Source of the DNA: Thraustochytrium sp. TN22
Lineage: Eukaryota; Sar; Bigyra; Thraustochytrida; Thraustochytriidae
Assembly: GCA_013306675.1 (NCBI GenBank)
Contig: JABLUY010000007.1
Location: 277,129 to 341,128, forward strand
DNA: 64,000 bases
Direction of reading: 5' to 3'
Both the position numbers and the translations under genes were made by a program. Within the stretch, counting starts at the first letter, position 1; each line of letters opens with the position of its first letter. Under the pieces are notes generated by a model. It did no database searches and was not told the DNA's origin. It saw only the letters and a program-made list of their open reading frames with translations. This document shows, piece by piece, positions 41,192 through 50,391 of the stretch.

Positions 41192-42730
41192 TCAGCGCGA
41201 GAACCAAAAGTTCACGCTCAGGGACGGCGTCAGCGAGCGCACGTAGTGCCACATACCCTGTGGGATATAGAGCGTGTCGCCAGGGAGGAGCAACACGCAC
41301 TTGCCGCGCGCCTCTGCGTACTTCGGAAAAGACTCAAGGTCCGGGTCACTCACGTTGACCGCGCTCGTGTTGCCCTGGGCCAAGTAGGCGCCGCCCTGCG
41401 AGACGTAGAGCTGCTCGAACTGGTCCGCGTGAAAGAGCACAACGTACTTGGCGCCAGCAACCTGCACGAGCAGGTTATCGTACGAGTCATAGTGCAGCAA
41501 CGTGACGGTGTCGTCCGTGCCGAACCACACTGAGGAAGCGTCTAGCTCGCCGCCCTGGTGCGTGCAGAAGCGCGGCATGGGCGCCATGCGGTGCAACGCC
41601 GGCAGCTGGTCGAGCAGGTTGTGCTGCGCAAGATAGGCAACCCTCTTGGGCGGCCCCGCCTCGGGCGTCGCCTCGCAGCGGGGCGCCAGGTAGTCGCGCA
41701 AAAAGTCGCCCAGTTCCATCACCTCTTCCTTCATGGTCGCCAGCGTCGCGCCGATCTCCACGGGCACGCGTCGCTTGCCGTAGTTGGCGGTGAAGTAGCC
41801 CAGGTCGCGCCACGCCGTGAGCGCCGGCCAGTCGTCGACAAGCCCGTGGATGACCACGGCACGGCCGCGATCGCCCGGCAGGCAGGTGGCCGCAAGCTGC
41901 TCGAGGGACGGCTTCTCCAGCACCTCCTCTGGACCAACCAGGGGCTCGATCGTGGCGCCGGGCGACAGCCGCGCGCGCAACTCGTTCACGTCCAGCTTGC
42001 GCGCCTCCACAGCGGCGCGGTCCGGGAGCTGCGCCAGCGGCTCGGGCGCCTTGGTGGCGGGCGGCGCGACCAGGCGAAAGATGAGGTTCACCTCCTGTTT
42101 GGGCGCGCCCAAGATGAACGCCCGGTCCGCGTGCTCGACGCAAGCGTCCCCGTCGCCGCGAGAGAGCGCCGCTGCGGCCAGCATGACGCGTGCCAGCACA
42201 AAGGCCTCCTTCCAGCATCTGTGCGCCATGGAGCGGTCCTCGACCATGGCCTTCCAGGCCGCGGCCTGCACCTCCTGCGCCGGTTGCTCGCAGGCACCCG
42301 GGTCGTCGCCGGCGAGGGCATCGCGTGCCTCCTCGAGCTTGGCCGCCAGCTCCTCGCGCCTCACCTCGCTGCGCAGCTCCGCGGCCGTGCCCGGGACCAT
42401 CTGCGTCGCGAAAAGTCTGCAGCGGGGCAGCACGGCACGCTCTGCTGCGCGCAGCCTGCCGTCCACAGCCTGCTGCGTTGGGGACCGGGGCCGTTTGGCC
42501 GCCCGCGCGCGCTCGTCATGCGCATCGCCATCGCCCCGGTCTTCGCCAAGGCGATTGCCATGGCGGTCGCGGTCGCCGTCGCCGTCGCCGTCGCCGTCCT
42601 CGCCAGGCGCGTTGTCCGCCGTTGCGGCGCCGCTCGCGGCCGCCGCAGGCTGCGCCGTGTACGCGTCCTCCTCCCCGTCGCTGTCCGCGAAGAGGTCCAT
42701 CGTGTGCCGCGACTTGTGCCTGGCCACCAC
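41192..42730 (-). CDS. JmjC-domain 2-oxoglutarate oxygenase, JMJD5/KDM8-like
   Basis: A 512-residue protein. The C-terminal JmjC domain has the full iron triad: H413 and D415 in LLHYDSYDNLLVQV, and H495 in IPQGMWHYVRSL. Order and wording (SVWFGTDDTVTLLH, SFPKYAEARGKCVLLLPGD, LSVNFWFS) are those of JMJD5/KDM8. Members hydroxylate arginine residues of proteins such as RCCD1 and RPS6; earlier demethylase and protease claims are debated. The N-terminal half has an acidic, Asp-Gly-Asp-rich stretch (CGTCGC repeats) and an alpha-helical part like the JMJD5 N-domain. The start could be residue 1 or the Met at residue 11 (MDLFADSDGEED). Nuclear or cytosolic location is not decided by sequence. Confidence 0.85.
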   Translation of the reverse strand: MVARHKSRHTMDLFADSDGEEDAYTAQPAAAASGAATADNAPGEDGDGDGDGDRDRHGNRLGEDRGDGDAHDERARAAKRPRSPTQQAVDGRLRAAERAVLPRCRLFATQMVPGTAAELRSEVRREELAAKLEEARDALAGDDPGACEQPAQEVQAAAWKAMVEDRSMAHRCWKEAFVLARVMLAAAALSRGDGDACVEHADRAFILGAPKQEVNLIFRLVAPPATKAPEPLAQLPDRAAVEARKLDVNELRARLSPGATIEPLVGPEEVLEKPSLEQLAATCLPGDRGRAVVIHGLVDDWPALTAWRDLGYFTANYGKRRVPVEIGATLATMKEEVMELGDFLRDYLAPRCEATPEAGPPKRVAYLAQHNLLDQLPALHRMAPMPRFCTHQGGELDASSVWFGTDDTVTLLHYDSYDNLLVQVAGAKYVVLFHADQFEQLYVSQGGAYLAQGNTSAVNVSDPDLESFPKYAEARGKCVLLLPGDTLYIPQGMWHYVRSLTPSLSVNFWFSR

Positions 42731-43485
42731 GACGTTTGCAGGTTTGGCGCGGCACGAGCGGCTGGTTGGTGCGAGCCGCCGGGACGCAGAGGAATAGGAC
42801 CTGGGCGAGCACTCGGGCGGGCGCCAAGGCCCGCGTCGAGGACCAGCCAGGATTGGAGAGGGGCTCAGCTGCGCAGGGGGGACGAGAGCGAGCGCGTCGG
42901 CCGGTGCTACTGCTCGTAGCGGGAAGGTTGAAAGAGAGCAAGCAGTGCAACGTCACGCCGTGTGATTCCATTTCGATGAGCTACGCAGAGGCTCGACGCG
43001 CCGCGAAGCTGACCTGAATTGCCCTAGCTTATCTTGGCTACCGTAGCTAGTTAGCTAGCTAGCGAGTTGTCTCTTCTAAGGGCTCTACTAGCTAGCTAGC
43101 TGCAACGAGAGAGAGAGCCGGGCAAGGACAGGCACAAGGAAAATGTGGCCGAGACTGACGAACAAGACAGTGAGATCAGGCTCCGATGTCGTCCAGAATC
43201 TTGCAAGGACGAGAACCAAAACGTAGAAAACGGTTGCTAGCTAGCTCTGTTGAGAACGGCAAACGCGCACCGCCGGCGCCCGTGATGGTGGTGACGAATG
43301 CGGTGGCGGCAGGCGTGCATGGATGCTTCAAGGCCTGGCTCGAGGCAGCGTGCAGATGAGAGCGCGCGGCGGCTCAAACGAATGGCAATTCGGATTTAGC
43401 GACTCGCGCAGATCGCCCGGCCCCGCCTTGCGCGGACGCGGGCGCGGATTAACGACACGTCACAGCACGGCTCAGCCCGTCCCAC
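42731..43485. other. Spacer upstream of the JmjC gene
   Basis: A 755-bp region between the JmjC gene start and the 3' end of the MIC13-like gene. TAGC/CTAGCTAGC clusters at 43040-43105 and 43227-43240 and a GAGA run near 43110 stand out. No gene is supported. Confidence 0.55.
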
Positions 43486-43890
43486 TCAGGCCTTGTCGCC
43501 GACAGGGACCGGGGCGATGGCCTCGACAGGCTCAGAGATTGATGGCTGCGCCATGGCAGAGTCCTTGTCCGGGCGCGAGGAGACGCTAGTAGCGTTCTGC
43601 AGATACGGGTTGCGAACGGTGTCGATGAACTTGTCGTAGGCCGTGCGCAGGCCGGCGTTCCAGTTGCGACGGAAGGCCGCCGCCGCCTGGTTCACGTACG
43701 GCGTGAAGAGCGTCACCTCCGCCGCCGACCGCCCGTGCACGGGCGGCGCGCCGTCCGGGTTCATCTCGTGCCGGAGACTCCGCAGGCCGGCGTCCACCTG
43801 GCTCAGCTGCGACATGACGTACGCGTCCATGGCCAGGTACGCGCCGCCGCCCACCAGCGACCCCAGCGCCAGCGCCTTCACGCGCCCCAT
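43486..43890 (-). CDS. Small inner-membrane protein resembling MICOS subunit MIC13/QIL1
   Basis: From Met 43890 the protein is 134 residues. It opens with a Gly-rich hydrophobic segment (ALALGSLVGGGAYLAMDAYV), then an amphipathic region, then RNWNAGLRTAYDKFIDTV and an acidic tail. MIC13/QIL1 and Mic12 share the same scheme: one N-terminal membrane segment with GG-Y-L, then a conserved W-N-x-G motif. MICOS shapes mitochondrial crista junctions. The frame is open to 43968, but that 26-residue extension is Gly/Arg-only, so I favour the Met just before the hydrophobic segment. The match is short and made by eye, so the family call is tentative. Confidence 0.5.
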   Translation of the reverse strand: MGRVKALALGSLVGGGAYLAMDAYVMSQLSQVDAGLRSLRHEMNPDGAPPVHGRSAAEVTLFTPYVNQAAAAFRRNWNAGLRTAYDKFIDTVRNPYLQNATSVSSRPDKDSAMAQPSISEPVEAIAPVPVGDKA

Positions 43891-44618
43891 CCTGCCGCCG
43901 CGCGAGCCGCCGCCGTCGCCAACAACCACCACCCGCCGCGAGCCGCCGCCGCGCCGCGCAGCAGTCACGAGACTGCGCTTCTTGCAGGCGGCCGCAGCAG
44001 CTTGAACTTAGATACGCGAATAGGCCGCTTCTTCTGCCGCTTTCATGACGTTCACGTGTTCGTGTTCGCTCGGGAGGACGAGCTTGCTCGCGCCCGCGGG
44101 CAAGCAAGGACTCCGAGTCGTTCTTCAAGAGCCGAAGCTGGGCAAGGACCAGGACCCAGTCAAGAGGGTGCGCAGAGTTTTCTAAAGGCGAGGTCTGACG
44201 GGGGACGAAGGCTTCGAAAGCCAATGCTGTGGCGGGAAGGCGCAGCTGCCTTCGTTGCGCCCCAGAGGTGCACCGAGGCACAAGCTAGCTAGCTAGCCCT
44301 CGAAGGCACATCGAATTGCCTCCTTTTTCTCTGGCCAGACTGCCTTGAATCGATGCGTGCTCGGTAGGGAAAAAAGGGGAGTGCACTTGGACGCTTTGAC
44401 TTGGGGAACTTCGGTAGCGGCGGGCCGCTGGGAATGAAGGATGCGTCGGCTGCCTCCACTTCTTTGAAGGCGCTGGGCATGACTCGACGAGGAGCCCGGC
44501 CAAGCGTGCCTGGTTTCTTTCCTTCAAAGGCCAGGTCGAGGCGCCCGGTCAAGCGTGCATGGCTTCTTTCTTCCCCTCACTGACGTCTCACGGACACAGG
44601 CTGACAAAGGCCGGGCAA
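43891..44618. other. Spacer between MIC13-like gene and the 44.6-kb gene
   Basis: A 728-bp region with a CTAGCTAGCTAG cluster at 44282-44297 and lower GC than its neighbours around 44300-44600. A pair of similar stretches (CCGGCCAAGCGTGCCTGGTTTCTTT near 44497 and GCCCGGTCAAGCGTGCATGGCTTCTTT near 44543) forms a short imperfect direct repeat. No gene is supported. Confidence 0.5.
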
Positions 44619-45618
44619 TCAGAGGATTTCTGGCTTGACGTCCGAGTCGGCATTGATGTCGATGTCGTCCTCGGGCTCGAGGTCGCCGTGCAGATGTTGC
44701 TGGAGCTCGGTCTTGACCAGGTCGGTGGGCGGGCAGGGAGGAAGGAAGAGAGAGTCGGGGGAGGTGTCCATCTGAAGGACGATCTCGCGAAAGGCGAGGC
44801 TGCGCTGGAGGAGAACGTCGTCGCGTACGTGCCACCAAAACTGCACACCGAGGCCTTGGTGAGGGATGATGTGCGCGACGGAGACGCGGCCAGCGCACAT
44901 GTAGTGGCGGCCGGGAAGGCGCACGAAGAGGAGGACGGGCAGGGCGCCGGAGGCGAGCTTCTGGATCACGGGCGTCTCCAGGGTCTGGCGCTCCTGCGAG
45001 AACCAGCTGAAGACGAGACGGCCGTCCGACGAGCGCGCCTCGCGGCGAAAGAGGTTCGCGTAGTGCTCGTTGCGCACCGGACCGGCGTTCACAAAGAGCG
45101 CGAGCGCATTCCGAAAGACCTGAACTCCCGAGTACTTGTTGAAGCGCGCGCGACTGACGCCGAGGGCGTGAATGACGCTCGCTTTGGGCGGTGCGCCGCC
45201 ACCGCGAGGGAGGAGCACCTTGCCTGTCCAGTTGGAGCCGACGCGCGTGAGGTCGGCATCCACGTCCACGGTGGAGCCGCCGTCCTGCGTTCGCAGGTCG
45301 ACCTCGAGGCCGTCGGCAGCGAGCGCCTCGGGCGAATAGTCTGCCTTGGCGTCGAGGGCGCCATCAGCGCGAACGAAAGGCAGGAAGGAGAGCCCGTTGG
45401 AGTCGCCGACCACGTCGGCGCGCAGGGGGTCGCGTCGCGCGTCGACCTTTGGCGCGGCGCGGCGCCGTTTGACGCCACCGCCGCCCTCCGTCTTGATGCG
45501 CTTGCTAGGGGGGCGCTTCGCCCGCGTCACCTTGATGATGTCGTGCGCCGAGACGTCGTCGTCGCCTGCGCTGCGAAAATCGTCCTCCTCCTCCTCGCTG
45601 TGGTGCTGGTGCTGGTGT

Positions 45619-45670
<52 letters not shown>

Positions 45671-45956
45671 GGCTGTCCTCTCGCAGGGCTCCCGGCGTGA
45701 CGGAGAGTCGACTGCTGCGACGCAATGGCGCTGTAGAGGTCGAGACGGTCTCGCTCTTCGTCGCAAGTCGCCGTGCGCGTGAGCTCGCCCGGGTGGACGA
45801 GCCCGCCGAGGCTCGTGTTGATGACGATGAACCAGGCCTAGCGGCCGTAGCGCGGGGCGGGCCGTCGTCGACGGCGAGACCGAGCGCGCGTAGCGCATCC
45901 TCGTTGCGGCGGATGTTGGCCAGACGCCGCTGCTCGTAGTCCAGCGCGCTCGCCAT
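44619..45956 (-). CDS. Uncharacterised protein with WDR76-like N-terminal motif and acidic repeat
   Basis: A 445-residue protein. Residues 5-27 (YEQRRLANIRRNEDALRALGL) match the YExxRLxNIxxNxxxLxxLGL motif found at the N-termini of WDR76/CMR1 and some other chromatin-linked proteins, but no WD repeats follow. Residues about 96-120 are an Asp run from a CGT/GTC repeat (45622-45668), then His/Gln and Glu-rich sequence and basic, NLS-like patches (KRPPSKRIK, KRRR). Residues about 275-405 form a folded-looking domain (YSGVQVFRNALALFVN, VFSWFSQERQ, PVLLFVRLPGRHYMCAGRV, VQFWWHVRDDVL) that I do not recognise; the LFVR-x-Y-G-V pattern recalls DUF3427-like beta domains. Probably nuclear. The start codon lies 59 bp from that of the divergent glutamine cyclotransferase gene. 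Confidence 0.7.
45622..45668 (-). repeat. GTC/GAC trinucleotide tract encoding poly-Asp
   Basis: About 16 consecutive GTC units on the plus strand, read as Asp on the minus strand. Confidence 0.9.
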
Positions 45957-46015
45957 GGTGGTGGTTGCTCGCCTCTCCTGGCAGAACCTGTTCCGAGTCT
46001 ACTGACGCGGCCCTG

Positions 46016-47179
46016 ATGGCCGGGCAGCTTGCGCGTGCGGCGGCGTGGGCCGCGGCCGCACTGGCCGCGCTTGCCGCGCTGGCCTCGGTGGTGGGCGTTC
46101 GCGGCGCCGCAACGGGCGCTGCGGCGCCCAAGCTGTTCACATACAAGGTGGTGCGCTCCGTCCCGCACAGCACGAGCGCCTTCACGGAGGGCCTCACGTT
46201 CCGAGAGTGGGACGGCAAGCTCGTGGAGAGCACAGGGCTGCGCGGCGGGTCGCGGCTGCTGCTGTACTCGCTGACGGACACGGGGCTGAACGTGGACAAG
46301 AGCGTAGACCTGCCTGGTCGCCATTTTGGGGAGGGCATCGAGTTCTTCCAAGGCAAGCTGTACTCGCTCACGTGGAAGGACCGGCGCATGCATGTTTTTG
46401 ACCGGCACACGCTGGAGCCCGAGGCGGAGTTCGTCTTCGACTTGGGCATCAGGGAGGGCTGGGGCCTCACGACGGCGCCCGACCAATCCGCGCTCGTCAC
46501 TGGCGACGGATCGGAGATGCTGCACTGGATCGTCGTGGAGGGCGAGCGCCCACGCATCACGCGCCACCTACCGGTGCGAGACTGCGCGAATGGGCTGCCG
46601 CGCGTGCTCGGGCTCAACGAGCTCGAGCTTGTACCGCGCTATGTGTCGCACCCGGAGGACTTGGACATGCCCAGCGTGGACCAGCCTCCGGCCGCGTATG
46701 AGGCACGACATGCGCGCAAGGCGACCGGAAAGGCGCCGTCCGCGGCGCTCATCTGGGCTAACGTCATCTCCACTCTGTGTGTGGCAATGATTGACCCGGA
46801 GTCCGGCGACGTGGCCGGCTGGCTGCTCCTGGACGGCATCTCCAATCTCGTGGACAAAGTGCGAAGGGTTGCGAACGTAAGTGGGTGAGTCGGTTGGGGA
46901 AAGTATGTGGGCCAAGAGATATGCTGACGGACAAGATCTTGCATCGCTCCTGTTGCTGGTGCTGCACAGGGCGTCGCCTTCCGGCCCACGGACGACACAA
47001 TCTGGCTGACCGGTAAAGATTGGGACAAGCTGTACCAGGTGGAGCTCGTGGAGCACCCGGACCCGGCCAGCGTTGACATTGCTTCCAAGTGCCGCACCAC
47101 GTGGCGGCTCGGGTACGACTCGAACGAGTCGCCGGGCAACGAGCGCGACGCCAGCCGTTGTGCTGGCGATGACGCGTGA
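46016..47179 (+). CDS. Glutaminyl-peptide cyclotransferase, plant/bacterial type (two exons)
   Basis: This enzyme converts N-terminal Gln of peptides to pyroglutamate. Exons 46016-46876 and 46970-47179 give 356 residues. The N-terminal 35 residues are a signal peptide (RAAAWAAAALAALAALASVVG), so it enters the secretory pathway. The five-bladed propeller family pattern is clear: STSAFTEGLTF, VESTGLRGGS, FGEGIEFFQGKLYSLTWKDRR, then IWANVISTLCVAMIDPESGDVAGW. Exon 2 supplies GVAFRPTDDTIWLTGKDWDKLYQVEL, the normal C-terminal blade, so the unspliced frame ending at 46888 is incomplete. This is not the zinc-dependent animal QPCT. I use the Met directly before the signal peptide; the frame opens 17 codons earlier. 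Confidence 0.88.
46877..46969 (+). other. Intron of glutamine cyclotransferase gene, 93 bp, phase 0
   Basis: The donor is AAC/GTAAGT (46876/46877) and the acceptor GCACAG/GGC (46969/46970), with a CTGAC branch-like sequence at about 46924. The join gives RVAN-GVAF, matching the family's N-G-[VI]-A-[FY]. Confidence 0.88.
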
Positions 47180-47685
47180 CAGGAAAAGAGGCCGTGTTTA
47201 CATTTTTTCTTTGATCGCCTGTGTGTATGCAGCGCGACCGCCACGTAGCTAGCTGGAGCTCGCCTACTACGCACGAGCTACATTAGCTCACCTACTACGT
47301 ACGAGCTCGCTAGCTACGTACGAGCTATTCGTAGCTAGCTTGCTAGCTACTCTAGCTAGCTAGAGCTCTGGAGCGAGTAGAGCTCTAAGTTTGTAGCTGG
47401 CTGGTGGGCCTAACTCCGTAGAGCTGGTTGTAGAGCTACCAGCTAGTGTTAGAAGAGTATCTGGAAACAGTCGGCAAGATGCCACCACAGGTCCTGAAGC
47501 GGGCGCCTAGGGCGGGGCTCGCTGCCAAGGCTCGCCTGACCTTTGCCTCGCTGGTTGTGGAAAAGTCTTTATTCGTGTGCGTGGAACAAGAAAGGTGACA
47601 GTTGCTGCGATGGCTTGGCTTGGCTCGGTGCATTGCGCCAGCCGGCGGGAGCTGGCCCGCGCGCGGCCTGCGCGGGTGCTCATTT
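47180..47685. other. TAGC-rich convergent intergenic region
   Basis: A 506-bp gap between two converging genes. Positions about 47244-47450 are composed largely of TAGCTAGC, GAGCTC and TACGTACGAGCT elements, the densest such patch in the window. Many short palindromes result. It may serve as a shared 3' end region. Confidence 0.6.
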
Positions 47686-49404
47686 CTACTTGTTGAATTT
47701 GCCCCAGCCGCCAGCACTCTTCGGTGCAGGGGCCGCCGCAGCAGGCACGCTGCTGCCCGTGTTGCCGCCGCTCGAGGACGTGACCGTGGCCCAGCCGCTC
47801 TTCTTGGCTGGGACCGCGGCTACGGCTGCAGCGGGTGGGCCGGGCGGCGGAGGCGGCGGCGGAGGGGGGCGTGCTGGCGAAGACGCCGAGGAAGGGGGCA
47901 GGGCGGGCCGGGCAGCGGCGCCGAGGCTGACCTCCTCGCCTTGGCGCTTGGCGACCGCCTTGCTCGCGTTGACCTTAGCGAGCAGGCCGGCAAGCGGCGC
48001 GGCGGCGCCGTTGCCAAAGGACGAGGCGGTCGGGGGTGGCTGCTGGCGTGGGGGCACATTCTGCGACGGGTAGTCGGAGCGGCCGCCACGATCGTCGCGC
48101 GGATCGCGCGGGCGATCATGGTAGCTGTCGCGCTCGTCACGGCGATCGCGGTCTCGGTCCCAGTCGCGGCCGCCACGGCGGTCCCGGTCCCGATCGTACC
48201 CGCGGTCGCGGTCCCGGTCGCGGTCCCTGTCGTAGCCGCCACGGTCGCGATCCCGGTCGCGGTCGCGGTCGCGGTCGCGGTCGCGGTCGCGGTCGCGGTC
48301 GCGGTCACGGTCGCGGTCGCGGTCGTAGCCTGGTGCCGGGCCACGGCCCCAGTCGCGGCCGCGGGGGTCATCGTAGCCGCGACCGCGGGGGTCATCGTAG
48401 CCGCGACCGCGGTCCGGACCGGCGCCGCCATAGTCGGCGGCGGGTTGTCCCTGCGACGACGAAGGCGGGTACGGCTGCTGCGCGGGCGCGGCGCCGCCAA
48501 AGCTGACGGTGATGCCTGGCGCGCCACTGTTACCGCCGTAAGGTGGTGGCTGCTGGTGCTGCTGGTGCTGGTGCTGCACGTGCGTGGGCGGGGCCGAGCT
48601 ACCGTACGGTGCCGGCTGGGGAGGGTAAGCCCCCCCCGGCGGGGCATGCTCAGGCGGCGGGCCGGAAGGCGGCATTGGCTGCGCCGGCGCGCGGGTCGCG
48701 TCCTCAGCGCGGGACGCGGCCGATGCCGGGTCGGCCTTGGGAGTTTCGTCCACGCCAACGGTGCAGCCAGCCCTGGAGGCCCAGCCCTCGATCTCAGGCT
48801 TGGGGAAGAGCTCATACTTGGCCCAGCGGCCCAGGACCTTGGACACTTGTTTCTTGGTCTCGCGATCGGTGTCGGAGAAGTGGGCAATGAGCTGCCCGAG
48901 CCGCGGGCGGAACATCTCCGCCATGTACGAGGTGCTTCCGGCGGCAGACTCCTTGGCGCGCTTTCGCTTGTCCTCGACCAGCACCACGTTGAGCACGTAG
49001 AGCGCCTTGAGGTAGCCCTCGCTGCCATGCTCTCTGAAGAAGTCGCACAGCCTCTTCACGGTCGCGTCCGCATCGCGCTTGAAGCAGTGGCGCGCCGCGT
49101 TCGCAGCGCTCGTCACCTGCGCAGCGCAGTCCAGGGCACTCCCTCCCTCCGTCAGTCATTCAGCCCCCCAAGCACGGCATTCTCTCTCTCTCGTCTCCTT
49201 TCCTCTCGTCTCCTGTCCTCTCCGCCTCGGCCCGCGCGGCGGCGCCCGCTGCGCGCCCGCGCGAGCGCGAGCACCGCGGCGGCCGCCAGCGCAGCGTTAT
49301 CGCCCCCGTCCTCGGGCGCCGTCTTGCCAGCGAGCACGTACCCTGGAGCCGGAGGTCTCCTTCTTGCGCGCCAGCTTGGCGAGCGCCACGTTGAGGTCCT
49401 GCAT
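47686..49404 (-). CDS. CID-domain protein with Arg-Asp repeats (two exons), RNA polymerase II CTD-binding type
   Basis: Exon 1 (49342-49404) encodes MQDLNVALAKLARKKETSGSR and exon 2 (47686-49116) the rest, 497 residues in all. Residues about 1-125 look like a CTD-interacting domain of the SCAF4/8, Nrd1 and RPRD group: helices LNVALAKLARKK, RVTSAANAARHCFKR, YLKALYVLNVVLVEDKRKRAKES, FRPRLGQLIAHF, KKQVSKVLGRWAKYELF. A Pro/Gln-rich part follows, then an Arg-Asp dipeptide repeat at about residues 270-350 (GGTCGC repeats at 48243-48330), similar to RD/SR-like RNA-processing regions. The C-terminus has poly-Pro and ends GGWGKFNK. Likely a nuclear factor in mRNA 3'-end processing or termination. Without exon 1 the domain lacks its first helix and has no ATG. 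Confidence 0.75.
49117..49341 (-). other. Intron of CID-domain gene, 225 bp, phase 0
   Basis: On the minus strand the donor is AGG/GTACGTG (49342/49341) and the acceptor GCGCAG/GTGACG (49117/49116). Splicing supplies the only ATG in frame with the CID domain and its first helix. The interior is CT/GA-rich. Confidence 0.75.
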
Positions 49405-50275
49405 GGCGCCGCGCCGCTGCGCCGCGCCGCGCCCGCGGTCTGCGCGCCGCGCCGCGCCGCGCCGCGCCGCGCGCGCGCGGCGAGCCGAGCCGAGCCGCTT
49501 GGCCGCTCAAAACCGCCACCGTGCACGACACCGTGGCACGGCGCGCGAGCGAGCGCTGCGGCGCGCGAGCGAGCGCTCGGGGACTGTGCATGCATGAGGC
49601 TCGGCGCTGCTGCTCGCCGACTTGCTCGTCGTGTTCGTCGTGGTCGTGCCGGCACTGCCTGGCTAGTACTAGCTTAGCTCTCTAAAACTTAGAGCTAACT
49701 TATTACTGTGCCCAGTGATGTGCCGTGCCAGGCAGGTCACGCGCGTCGAGTCGTTGACCGTCGACGTGACGCACGCGGAGCGCTACTACTACTAACTTAG
49801 TACAGAGGCAGCAGAGCGCTCGGACAGCGGCCGTGGCCCGTGGCTGCACCTGCACAAATCATCGCAAGCTCGGCACTGACTGACCCCAGTGAAGTCGCGT
49901 GCCATGTTTTTACTGCAGCGCCGCGCGCTCCGGCAACAGTCCGCTCGCTCGCTGGGAGGGACCCACGACGCGGCGAGTGGCACCGTGGCACGAGCTCGCC
50001 GGGCGCGCCGCGACCTTGACAGGCTCGCCAGACGCGGCCTCCAAGCAAGTTGGACTCGGAGCTCGGAGCGCTGCCACCACCAGTGCAGCCTCGTCGTGAG
50101 GTGCACGAAGACTAGCCAGCCCCAGAGCCGCGAGCCCGAGTCCAGGTTCGAGCTTGATGCCGGCGCTGAAGGGGAAGGGGTCCCGGAAAGCGGTACCAAA
50201 AAGTAGTGGGCGGCGCCAGCCGTGCGCGGGGTCGCGCAGAGCGCGAAGGCTGGCGGCGGCAGGAGCGCGCGCGTG

Positions 50276-50306
<31 letters not shown>

Positions 50307-50391
50307 GCGGCGTGGAGGCGGACGGCGGCTCTCGAGCGCGCAGGCTCGGCGGCGCGGCGGCTGTGGTTAGGAAGGCAGGCACGCAGGCAAG
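49405..50391. promoter_or_regulatory. Divergent region between CID gene and aspartate kinase
   Basis: A 987-bp spacer with a CCGCG run (about 49430-49480), a GAGCGAGCG patch near 49548-49580, a TAGC/TTAG AT-rich island at 49662-49710 and a GGC run upstream of aspartate kinase (50270-50310). No gene is supported. Confidence 0.5.

Noticed and set aside
48036-49677. Long plus-strand frames across the CID gene (Val/Ala/Arg-rich)
   Set aside because: They are antisense shadows of the Arg-Asp repeat; the minus-strand frame has the CID domain and proper splice signals.
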